From: CAYWXK01 sp964462515
GTDB taxonomy: Bacteria; Planctomycetota; Phycisphaerae; Sedimentisphaerales; Anaerobacaceae
NCBI GenBank assembly: GCA_964462515.1
Contig: CAYWXK010000089.1
Span: forward strand, 1-8,413
Length of the DNA stretch: 8,413 nucleotides
Reading direction: 5' to 3'
The position numbers were made by a program, and so were the translations under genes. Of the stretch, positions 1-4,792 are shown one piece after another; positions within the stretch are counted from its first letter, which is position 1, and each line of letters starts with the position of its first letter. The notes beneath the pieces are model-generated. The model was not told the DNA's origin. It saw only the letters and a list, made by a program, of their open reading frames with translations, and ran no database searches.

Positions 1-1709
1 ATTGGTTGTGTATACTTCTTCCCATTGATATCGGTATCCACTTTGATAGGGTTGCCGTAGCGGTCCTCAATGGTTTGCCCAATGGTCGGAAAGACACCGA
101 CCAGCTCGGCACTGACCTGCGGCCCCTTCACACGGAACGGTGTGTCATTCATGGAAAACGTGATCGCAGCTCCTAAAGGATGCTCTTTGACAGCCAGTCC
201 TGTGGCATAAGGGTCAACCACGCTGTTCTCATCGCCGAAGGAGCTCTTCTTCGCCCCTTCCAGAAAGACGTTGTAATCCGATGCATAGCCGGGGGCCGTT
301 TTAACTTGGTCGAGTCCCCATCGGACAAAGATGTTGTTAAACCACTTGTCATCCTGGGCGGTGCCGGATTTGCGTCCAGCCGCTTTTGTTGTATGCGGTT
401 TGTAATACTCAGAACGGCGTTCGGTGTCGGGGCTGTACTCGTACCCGCAATCGACAAACAGATTGTGCGCGAACACGGTAGCCTCGGAATTGCTCCTGAT
501 TGGCTGGCCGATGAGGACGTTGTTATCGACAAGAATGGCACCATGGTTCATCTCGAGGAAAACAGTGGCCGCTTCGGTGTTATAGATAATATTGCCCGTA
601 ATCCGGATGCCCTGGTTGCCGAAGTCAATCCATATCCCAAAAGCACCCTGCTCCTGTCGATAAACACCACGGATAAGATTGCCGCTGATGACAGTATCCA
701 CGCTATTGTGAAACTTAATCGCCGCAGTTTCCCAACCGCCGAACTCCCTGCGATAGTTGGTGTCTTCGATGAGGTTGCCGCAGATCAGTGAGCGGGTGGC
801 CCCTTTCTGGCCGGCGATACCTGCCTGTCCACACCGCCGGATGACATTGTTGCGGATGATGTGGTCCCCATAGGCGTCGATATCGCTGTAGGCAACGCCC
901 GGCGCATGTCCAAGAATAATCCCAACGCAGCGGGCGTTGGTGATAATGCAATTCTCGATAATCCATTGCTTTCCCATCCGTGGCCCGACAGCACCCGTTT
1001 GCAGGTCCAAAGTTGGCGGCGCCCAGTTTGCAGCCGCGTGCATGAAATGAAAGCCATCGACGGTAATGCATTTCAAGCCGGTGATTTCAGGCATGAAAAG
1101 GCTTTCACGAACGTTGATCTCGGTCAGTTCCGTGTTGGGATTTGCCTCGCCGAAGTTCGCCCGGATGGTCGTCACGTTCCCATCCACCTGGCAAAACCAG
1201 GTGTGCTCGGCCTCCATCACCTCCTGTGCTGTCTTTCTTTCGTAGAAGGCCTCGCCATTGAGATAGACGTCCCCGCGATGATGCCACTGGCCGTAATTCA
1301 GCCAGCCCCCCGAAACCGTCAGCGCGTAGGGATTATATTCACCAAAGAATGAGTTAGGTAGTTCTACTTTCCACATACCACGGTTTTCGCGTGCCCAGGA
1401 GGTGACACGCTCGGAACCTTTTATAAGGATTTCCTCGCCGGGCGCTGCGCGGTAGGTGATGCGTTTGCTATCATCGCTGCCGCTATTGATGGGCTTGACC
1501 CATTCGCGATACGTTCCAGCGTGAACGATGACGGTATCTCCGGGCTGCGCAACAGATGCGGCCTTGTTGATGGTCAGATATGGGCGAGCTTGGCTGCCGG
1601 GAGCTGAATCGCTACCGTTTTTTGAGACATGTATTTCACGCGCAGAAATGCTTTCAACTCCAAAGATGACGCCAATAAATACCGCTAATAACAGATGTAA
1701 TCTTCTCAT
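1..1709 (-). CDS. Secreted right-handed beta-helix protein, GH141-like glycoside hydrolase candidate (C-terminus cut by window)
   Basis: An open frame runs from ATG 1709 to the window edge, giving 569 visible residues and no stop. The start follows AAGGAG with a 7-nt gap. Residues 1-23 form a signal peptide (basic MRR, hydrophobic core, likely cleavage after ISA), so the protein is exported. Residues 26-70 match the DUF1565-type opening of beta-helix enzymes (HVSKNGSD, PGDTVIVHAGTYRE). Residues 85-160 carry APGEEILIKGSE, PNSFFGEYNP and DVYLNGEAFYE, which I associate with GH141 (alpha-L-fucosidase and xylanase members). Residues 245-420 hold beta-helix rungs such as IIENCIITN, IIRNNVIRR, ISGNLIRG and ITGNIIYNT. 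Asp362, Glu386 and Asp395 sit in conserved-looking segments (WIDFGNQG, LEMNHG, VDNN) and are possible catalytic acids by inference. The likely role is polysaccharide degradation. The beta-helix fold is confident; the GH141 assignment is moderate and the substrate unknown. A pectate-lyase-type enzyme is the alternative. Confidence 0.85.
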   Translation of the reverse strand, partial: MRRLHLLLAVFIGVIFGVESISAREIHVSKNGSDSAPGSQARPYLTINKAASVAQPGDTVIVHAGTYREWVKPINSGSDDSKRITYRAAPGEEILIKGSERVTSWARENRGMWKVELPNSFFGEYNPYALTVSGGWLNYGQWHHRGDVYLNGEAFYERKTAQEVMEAEHTWFCQVDGNVTTIRANFGEANPNTELTEINVRESLFMPEITGLKCITVDGFHFMHAAANWAPPTLDLQTGAVGPRMGKQWIIENCIITNARCVGIILGHAPGVAYSDIDAYGDHIIRNNVIRRCGQAGIAGQKGATRSLICGNLIEDTNYRREFGGWETAAIKFHNSVDTVISGNLIRGVYRQEQGAFGIWIDFGNQGIRITGNIIYNTEAATVFLEMNHGAILVDNNVLIGQPIRSNSEATVFAHNLFVDCGYEYSPDTERRSEYYKPHTTKAAGRKSGTAQDDKWFNNIFVRWGLDQVKTAPGYASDYNVFLEGAKKSSFGDENSVVDPYATGLAVKEHPLGAAITFSMNDTPFRVKGPQVSAELVGVFPTIGQTIEDRYGNPIKVDTDINGKKYTQP

Positions 1710-1799
1710 GCTAATGCTCCTTTCATCAAGCAGGATCCAGATCTTGCAGCTACTCGCCATTTGACTTCATAGCTGGTGCTTCTGCCTGCTACGCGTCCT

Positions 1800-1828
1800 A
1801 ATATACCGTGTGTGGCATCCTACCTCAA
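1800..1828 (-). promoter_or_regulatory. Sigma70-type promoter for the beta-helix gene
   Basis: On the minus strand TTGAGG (1828-1823) and TATATT (1805-1800) are separated by exactly 17 nt. Transcription would begin near 1793 and leave a leader of about 84 nt before ATG 1709. This would let the beta-helix gene be transcribed independently of the upstream tRNA. Confidence 0.5.
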
Positions 1829-1873
1829 TAGCCCTGGCCATCAAGGCGGGTCCTTGAAGAATTGCCGTGGGGT

Positions 1874-1895
1874 CGGAGGTCGGGATTCCCCTCCG
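1874..1895. repeat. Hairpin in tRNA 3' flank
   Basis: CGGAGG (1874-1879) and CCTCCG (1890-1895) form a 6-bp perfect inverted repeat with a 10-nt loop. It is one of four hairpins between tRNA-Ser and the beta-helix promoter. No T-run follows on the minus strand, so it does not look like an intrinsic terminator. Confidence 0.45.
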
Positions 1896-1901
1896 GGCCA
1901 G

Positions 1902-1935
1902 GGGTTTGTCGGTCCTTGCGGACATCGACAAACCC
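1902..1935. repeat. Long near-perfect hairpin in tRNA 3' flank
   Basis: GGGTTTGTCG (1902-1911) is the exact reverse complement of CGACAAACCC (1926-1935). Inside it GTCC (1912-1915) pairs with GGAC (1920-1923) around TTGC, so only AT (1924-1925) is unpaired and the stem reaches 14 bp. It lies between tRNA-Ser and the beta-helix promoter. It has no T-run and looks like a REP-type element rather than a terminator. Confidence 0.65.
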
Positions 1936-1948
1936 TTCGACTCCCGAC

Positions 1949-1970
1949 GCAATGCAAGCAATTGCATTGC
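1949..1970. repeat. 9-bp hairpin with GCAA loop
   Basis: A 9-bp perfect stem, GCAATGCAA (1949-1957) with TTGCATTGC (1962-1970), closes on a 4-nt GCAA loop in the plus orientation (TTGC in the minus orientation). GCAA is a stable GNRA tetraloop, so the structure would be strongest in plus-strand RNA. Confidence 0.6.
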
Positions 1971-1976
1971 TCCCTT

Positions 1977-2001
1977 CCGTTATTCGCTGCGCTTATAACG
2001 G
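1977..2001. repeat. Inverted repeat abutting the tRNA 3' end
   Basis: CCGTTAT (1977-1983) and ATAACGG (1995-2001) form a 7-bp stem with an 11-nt loop. The right arm includes the tRNA discriminator base and the last two acceptor bases (1999-2001). In the minus-strand transcript a hairpin would form directly at the tRNA 3' boundary. It could act in 3'-end processing or termination, although no U-run follows. Confidence 0.45.
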
Positions 2002-2085
2002 AGAGGGCGGGATTCGAACCCGCGGTCCGCAAAAGCGGACACCGGTTTTCGAAACCGGCTCGATAAACCGCTCCGACACCTCTCC
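1999..2085 (-). tRNA. tRNA-Ser (anticodon CGA)
   Basis: Read on the minus strand, the gene folds as a complete class II tRNA of 87 nt. The acceptor arms GGAGAGG (2085-2079) and CCTCTCC (2006-2000) pair over all 7 bp. The anticodon stem CCGGT/ACCGG encloses the loop TTCGAAA, giving anticodon CGA, which reads UCG serine codons. A long variable arm (GTCCGC, loop TTTT, GCGGAC) and the T-loop GGTTCGAATCC are present. The discriminator base is G, as expected for serine. CCA is not encoded; the next bases are TTA, so the tail must be added enzymatically. Confidence 0.96.
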
Positions 2086-2493
2086 AATTTAGTTTTGAGT
2101 TTTTAGCTTGTTGTTTTTCAGCGATCTTTTTTTCTCAATAAAACCCTGCAATTGCTCTTTACATTTTCTCTCGTGGATATCGGTAATTTAACAGATTAGC
2201 AGTTTTTTGCAAGAGAATTAGCAAAGAAGCAAAAAACGCAAAGCGTAAAGCTGAAAGCTGTTGAGTCAACTTTTCATAGTTTTACGCTTTTAACTCTAAT
2301 CTATCAACTTTCCAACTTGACGGTGACCAGTTATGTACCTTACTTTGAAAAAGTATAAATAGCCAAAAGAAAACTAACGGAAAAACCGTTGGCCGCCCTG
2401 AGATGGTTAAAGCTGACAAGAAGCTACATATTACTGAACGCCCGGCCCATTTTTAGGGTCACTACCTTCCCAGGATTCAGTTCCACTGTCTTT
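2086..2493. other. AT-rich intergenic spacer with no supported gene
   Basis: I find no convincing ORF here. The stretch just above 2085 must contain the tRNA promoter, but I see no clear -35/-10 pair. It holds the inverted repeat 2240-2290 and a small hairpin, AACGG-AAAAA-CCGTT (2376-2390). Read on the minus strand the small hairpin is followed by AGTTTTCTTTT, so it could be a weak terminator for the possible small ORF at 2494-2655. AAGCTACATA (2421-2430) recurs inverted at 2505-2514, perhaps by chance. Confidence 0.5.
2240..2290. repeat. 10-bp perfect inverted repeat with inner stem
   Basis: AAAGCGTAAA (2240-2249) is the exact reverse complement of TTTACGCTTT (2281-2290). The 31-nt interior contains another palindrome, GTTGAGTCAAC. 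It resembles a small REP or MITE-like intergenic element. The surrounding AAAGC/GAAAGC text suggests slippage or repeat growth. Confidence 0.5.
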
Positions 2494-2655
2494 CTACACT
2501 TCTTTATGTAGCTTGGTTAGCAATGCCCCTTGTAACTTGTGCAGTTCCAATAGATACCCAACATATTGGGCTGCTTTTGGTTGGCCTTTCTTAGTTTTTC
2601 GGCCTTTTCTCGTTGAAATTGCTGTTCTTGGTTTTATTTTTTCCGATTTAGTCAT
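2494..2655 (-). CDS. Possible small basic protein, 53 aa, unrecognised
   Basis: ATG 2655 opens a 53-residue frame ending in TAG. The N-terminal half is very basic and Lys-rich (TRKGRKTKKGQPK). The C-terminal half (about 31-53) could form an amphipathic helix, YVGYLLELHKLQGALLTKLH. GAAGGA lies only 2-3 nt before ATG, which is close for a ribosome-binding site. The frame extends upstream to ATG 2886, but that extension runs antisense to the repressor and across its promoter, so I reject it. The ORF is divergent from the repressor, with the inverted repeat 2742-2771 between them, which fits a regulated partner. No family is recognised, and it could be a chance ORF. Confidence 0.35.
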   Translation of the reverse strand: MTKSEKIKPRTAISTRKGRKTKKGQPKAAQYVGYLLELHKLQGALLTKLHKEV

Positions 2656-2673
2656 TTTCCTTCTGTTCGTTTG

Positions 2674-2702
2674 TTGACCAGGTTCGCATTTTCGTCTATA
2701 AT
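2674..2702 (+). promoter_or_regulatory. Strong sigma70-type promoter for the S24 repressor
   Basis: TTGACC (2674-2679) and a perfect TATAAT (2697-2702) are separated by 17 nt. Transcription should start near 2709, leaving a leader of about 74 nt before ATG 2783. It is the best match to the sigma70 consensus in the window. Confidence 0.7.
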
Positions 2703-2741
2703 TCTTGTGCATTAACATATCGAACATAGATATTAACGCAC

Positions 2742-2771
2742 TTGCGAAATTTGTAAAGAAAATTTTCGCAA
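2742..2771. promoter_or_regulatory. Inverted repeat, candidate repressor operator
   Basis: TTGCGAAA (2742-2749) is the exact reverse complement of TTTCGCAA (2764-2771). The match extends inward to AAATTT-like flanks with a one-base offset. It lies downstream of the repressor promoter start site and upstream of its ATG, the usual place for an autoregulatory operator. On the minus strand the spacer includes TTTACA (2757-2752), a possible -35 for the divergent small ORF. Operator function is inferred. Confidence 0.45.
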
Positions 2772-2782
2772 ATATATAAAAT

Positions 2783-3742
2783 ATGCAAAGTTTTGATAAA
2801 AACGAGGTTATTTGTCGGATCAGAAGCTTACGTAAACAATACGCAGGCATTAGAGGTAAAAGCGATTTTGCACGAGCTTTGGGCATAAGTGCTTCTACCT
2901 ACAACTATTATGAAAACGACAGGATTCCTCCGCCCGAGATTCTACTCAGGATATGCCAGATTACAGGTGCGGATCTAGAGTGGTTGCTGACAGGCGGCAG
3001 CAGTGAAAAAAGATTCGCACTTGGGCAAAATCGAGCGCTTTTGGAAAAGTTAGATGTTTTGCTTGGCGACAATCCTGATTTGACCGATGCAGTTTCCGCT
3101 TTTATCGAGCTGCTGTGTGAGAAAAAAGGAATTGAAAAGCAACTTCAATCGAAGGTTCATATTCCCGAATCCGAACGGCCTGGCTGGATTCCGGTGCTCG
3201 GTCGAACCGCTGCCGGAATCGTTCATTTTTGGGACCAAGAGCTTCTACCCCAGCCACAGCAGGCTGTTACCGAGCTTGACGAGCTGGTGAAAAGGCACCT
3301 CGGCAAAGAAATTATCAGTTCTGCAGATGGCACCTTGTCGGTCGATTTGCAGGCACGAGCCTTGGTAGATGCAGTGAAAGGAAAGCAAGCTAATCTTATT
3401 CAGGTTTGTGGCCGGGACCCGGACCAAATAGTTGAGTTTGTCCAGTGCGACCAGATTCATAAGATGTTTCCTGATAGCTTCGCACTGCGGATAGACGGTG
3501 ACAGTATGTCACCGAGGATAAATGATGGTAACATTGTGATATTAAGTCCATCTGTGCCTGCTGCACAAGGGCAGTTGGCAGTTGCTCGTGTCACAAAACA
3601 AATTGGCATTACCTGCAAGCTCATAAGAACCACCGAGAGCGGCGTTCATCTTATACCGATAAACGAAAAGTATGAAACGAAGGTCGTGCCTAAAAAAGAC
3701 CTTCTCTGGGCACTGGCAGTCCTTTGCCATATAAGCATATAA
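2783..3742 (+). CDS. XRE-family S24 peptidase-type transcriptional repressor (LexA/CI-like)
   Basis: This 319-aa protein has an N-terminal helix-turn-helix domain (about 8-70; KSDFARALGISASTYNYYENDRIPP is the HTH core region) and a C-terminal S24 autoprotease domain. The cleavage site is probably Ala144-Gly145 in LGRTAAGIVHFW. The nucleophile is Ser241 in GDSMSP and the general base Lys279 in TCKLIR. Their 38-residue spacing fits LexA (119 to 156). Such proteins bind operators as dimers and cleave themselves when RecA is activated or another signal arrives. The cleavage site to Ser distance is about 96 residues rather than about 35, so there is an extra segment near 150-225. Upstream of ATG the frame is stopped at 2777 and no Shine-Dalgarno is visible. 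No phage genes lie nearby, so a host regulator is likelier than a prophage repressor. Targets are unknown. Confidence 0.88.
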   Translation: MQSFDKNEVICRIRSLRKQYAGIRGKSDFARALGISASTYNYYENDRIPPPEILLRICQITGADLEWLLTGGSSEKRFALGQNRALLEKLDVLLGDNPDLTDAVSAFIELLCEKKGIEKQLQSKVHIPESERPGWIPVLGRTAAGIVHFWDQELLPQPQQAVTELDELVKRHLGKEIISSADGTLSVDLQARALVDAVKGKQANLIQVCGRDPDQIVEFVQCDQIHKMFPDSFALRIDGDSMSPRINDGNIVILSPSVPAAQGQLAVARVTKQIGITCKLIRTTESGVHLIPINEKYETKVVPKKDLLWALAVLCHISI

Positions 3743-3744
3743 AT

Positions 3745-3785
3745 GGGTATCAGGGTATCAGGGCATCAGGAAGCAGGGAATCAGG
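3745..3785 (+). repeat. Degenerate 8-bp tandem repeat (GGGTATCA)
   Basis: Starting 3 nt after the repressor stop are GGGTATCA (3745-3752), GGGTATCA (3753-3760), GGGCATCA (3761-3768), a 7-nt variant GGAAGCA (3769-3775) and GGGAATCA (3776-3783), then GG. It does not form a terminator. It resembles slippage-grown intergenic repeats. Confidence 0.75.
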
Positions 3786-3886
3786 TTATGCTTAGGTGAA
3801 GCCCAGCCTACCTCTCACATCTTACTAAAAACAAGCCAAATCCGTCAAAAATCTGTAAAAACAGGATAAATAACCAAAGAAGTTTC

Positions 3887-3916
3887 TTGAATAATTACGC
3901 CCAATTAGTCTAAAAT
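3887..3916 (+). promoter_or_regulatory. Promoter-like element upstream of structured leader
   Basis: TTGAAT (3887-3892) and TAAAAT (3911-3916) are separated by 18 nt. Transcription would start near 3923, at the base of the hairpin 3920-3969, leaving a leader of about 160 nt before the 17-aa ORF. Confidence 0.4.
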
Positions 3917-3919
3917 ATA

Positions 3920-3969
3920 CTTATCCTCTATCCGCCAAAAGTTATTGGCGGACAGAATGCAGAGATAAG
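3920..3969 (+). promoter_or_regulatory. Compound stem-loop in 5' leader (unidentified structured RNA)
   Basis: The inner stem TCCGCCAA (3931-3938) and TTGGCGGA (3945-3952) is 8 bp perfect with a 6-nt loop. The outer stem CTTATCCTCT (3920-3929) pairs with AGAGATAAG (3961-3969) with one bulged C. The asymmetric internal loop ACAGAATGC lies between them. The outer 3' strand overlaps AAGGAGG (3967-3973), so folding could mask that Shine-Dalgarno. I do not recognise a riboswitch class. Confidence 0.45.
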
Positions 3970-4081
3970 GAGGTTTCCCAAATGTAAGCTGGATGCAAAG
4001 CGCTTAAAGGATGCGCGGACAGAGAAGTCGGTCAGGTATTCCATAGGGTGGAGAATGTAATTAAAATTCGAGGAGGATGTG

Positions 4082-4135
4082 ATGAAAAGGCAAATTATAG
4101 CGGGAGTTTTGTTCGGATTTTTCTTTATTGTCTGA
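4082..4135 (+). pseudogene. 17-aa hydrophobic peptide, likely remnant of a secreted-protein gene
   Basis: GAGGAGG lies 5 nt before ATG 4082, a near-ideal ribosome-binding site. The peptide MKRQIIAGVLFGFFFIV then meets TGA. It looks exactly like the start of a signal peptide (basic MKR followed by a hydrophobic core), but no mature protein follows. The stop codon lies inside the left arm of an inverted repeat (4130-4136), so an element or deletion may have cut the gene. A real tiny membrane peptide, comparable to hydrophobic type I toxins or leader peptides, is the alternative. The promoter, leader and ribosome-binding site all look intact, which is unusual for a dead gene. Confidence 0.45.
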
Positions 4136-4207
4136 AAGAGAATTAGCTTATAGCCCCGACAAATCGGGACTGCGCTCCTTGCGGTTTCCGCGGTGAGAAA
4201 TTCAGAC
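4130..4207. repeat. 78-bp element bounded by inverted repeats with inner hairpins
   Basis: GTCTGAA (4130-4136) and TTCAGAC (4201-4207) are perfect inverted arms. Inside are CCCGA-CAAA-TCGGG (4155-4168) and GCGG-TTT-CCGC (4181-4191). It ends 3 nt before the PilZ stop codon at 4211 and supplies the stop of the 17-aa ORF. It could be a REP or MITE-like element, or a bidirectional terminator region, though T-runs are weak. Confidence 0.5.
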
Positions 4208-4210
4208 TAA

Positions 4211-4606
4211 TCACAAGCTGCCGGTTACCGAGTCAAGCTCTTTCTCTGACTCGGAGTCGGCATCATCGCCCTGCTCGCCGGGCCTAAAGGGCAGGGGACT
4301 GGCAAACTGAATCGCAACCCGTCGCACAAAGTCATTCACGTCATCGACGCGAGCAACATAAGCCTGGGTGGTGAAACTTGCCATATCGAAGGAATCATCC
4401 GGGCCGTAACGAGGGACGCTGAAGCGAGCGGTTATTTGTTGGCCCGGATATGGGCAGCAATCGCTGTAACAGGTAAAGGCGGCGGATTTACTGGAAATAT
4501 CAGCCATCTGCCCTTGTGAAAGGGCCTCATTAAAGTCCTCCGCAAACCAGACAGGCCAGTAATAATGAAGTCTTTTCTCTTTTCTTCGCTCTGCGTTTGT
4601 ATCCAT
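4211..4606 (-). CDS. PilZ-domain protein (putative c-di-GMP effector)
   Basis: I choose ATG 4606 (131 aa) because AAGGTGAT precedes it at a good distance. A longer frame from ATG 4672 would add 22 unlikely residues through a hairpin region. The N-terminal motif RxxxR is present (Arg8-Lys-Glu-Lys-Arg12), followed by a beta-strand region and the second motif Asp36-Ile-Ser-Ser-Lys-Ser41, with a typical PilZ barrel continuing to about residue 105 (VRRVAIQF). The usual last glycine of (D/N)xSxxG is Ser41 here, which may weaken c-di-GMP binding. The tail (110-131) is acidic and Ser-rich. There is no signal peptide, so it is cytoplasmic. It lies 186 nt after murD, possibly at the end of the same transcript. 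The partner is unknown. The PilZ call rests on motifs. Confidence 0.72.
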   Translation of the reverse strand: MDTNAERRKEKRLHYYWPVWFAEDFNEALSQGQMADISSKSAAFTCYSDCCPYPGQQITARFSVPRYGPDDSFDMASFTTQAYVARVDDVNDFVRRVAIQFASPLPFRPGEQGDDADSESEKELDSVTGSL

Positions 4607-4652
4607 CTCTATCACCTTTGAACCTCTTGCTGAAACATTTTCATTAGCAAAT

Positions 4653-4702
4653 CGGCAGGTTCGAGAGGCCACTTTAAGACCTGCCGCAGAGAAAATCGGC
4701 AG
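4653..4702 (-). promoter_or_regulatory. Competing hairpins in the PilZ gene leader
   Basis: In the minus-strand transcript the order is CTGCCG (4702-4697), CGGCAGGT (4686-4679), ACCTGCCG (4660-4653). The middle segment can pair upstream (6 bp, 10-nt loop) or downstream (8 bp perfect, 18-nt loop), but not both. The element ends 46 nt before ATG 4606. This is the architecture of an attenuator or switch, but no ligand or terminator is evident. Confidence 0.4.
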
Positions 4703-4792
4703 AAGCTAAACCGCCAGCGGTAATTAGTGCGTTTTTGTTTTGCAATCCGCCATCCGTCTTGTAAAATTCCGTAAGAGTTCTTGCGATTTTTT

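Larger units (their letters stand above)
3743..4081. other. Intergenic region with octamer repeat, promoter and structured leader
   Basis: No ORF is supported in this stretch after the repressor. From left to right it contains the GGGTATCA array, an AT-rich segment without recognisable signals (about 3790-3885), a promoter-like pair (3887-3916), a compound hairpin (3920-3969) and three strong purine-rich Shine-Dalgarno-like motifs, at 3967-3973, 4045-4053 and 4070-4076. The third serves the 17-aa ORF. I see no intrinsic terminator for the repressor. Confidence 0.5.

Noticed and set aside
180..791. Plus-strand ORF of 203 aa opposite the beta-helix gene, and similar ORFs at 715-1071, 785-1057 and 861-1352
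   Set aside because: They lie inside the beta-helix gene in other frames or on the other strand, have no family features, and are explained by its GC-rich codons.
2656..2886. Longer N-terminal extension of the small minus-strand ORF to ATG 2886
   Set aside because: It would run antisense through the repressor start and its promoter, and the added residues are only the antisense of AT-rich DNA.
2783..3742. Prophage immunity region
   Set aside because: An S24 repressor alone is not enough; there is no integrase, Cro-like gene with clear signals, or phage structural gene in the window.
3745..3785. CRISPR array
   Set aside because: Units are 7-8 bp and directly tandem, without spacers.
3920..4081. 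c-di-GMP-I (GEMM) riboswitch in the leader, suggested by GGATGCAAAGC at 3991-4001 and the nearby PilZ gene
   Set aside because: Only this short stretch resembles the family. The GAAA tetraloop arm, the GGCAAACC block and the closing GGGUUGCC strand are missing, so I call it an unidentified structure.
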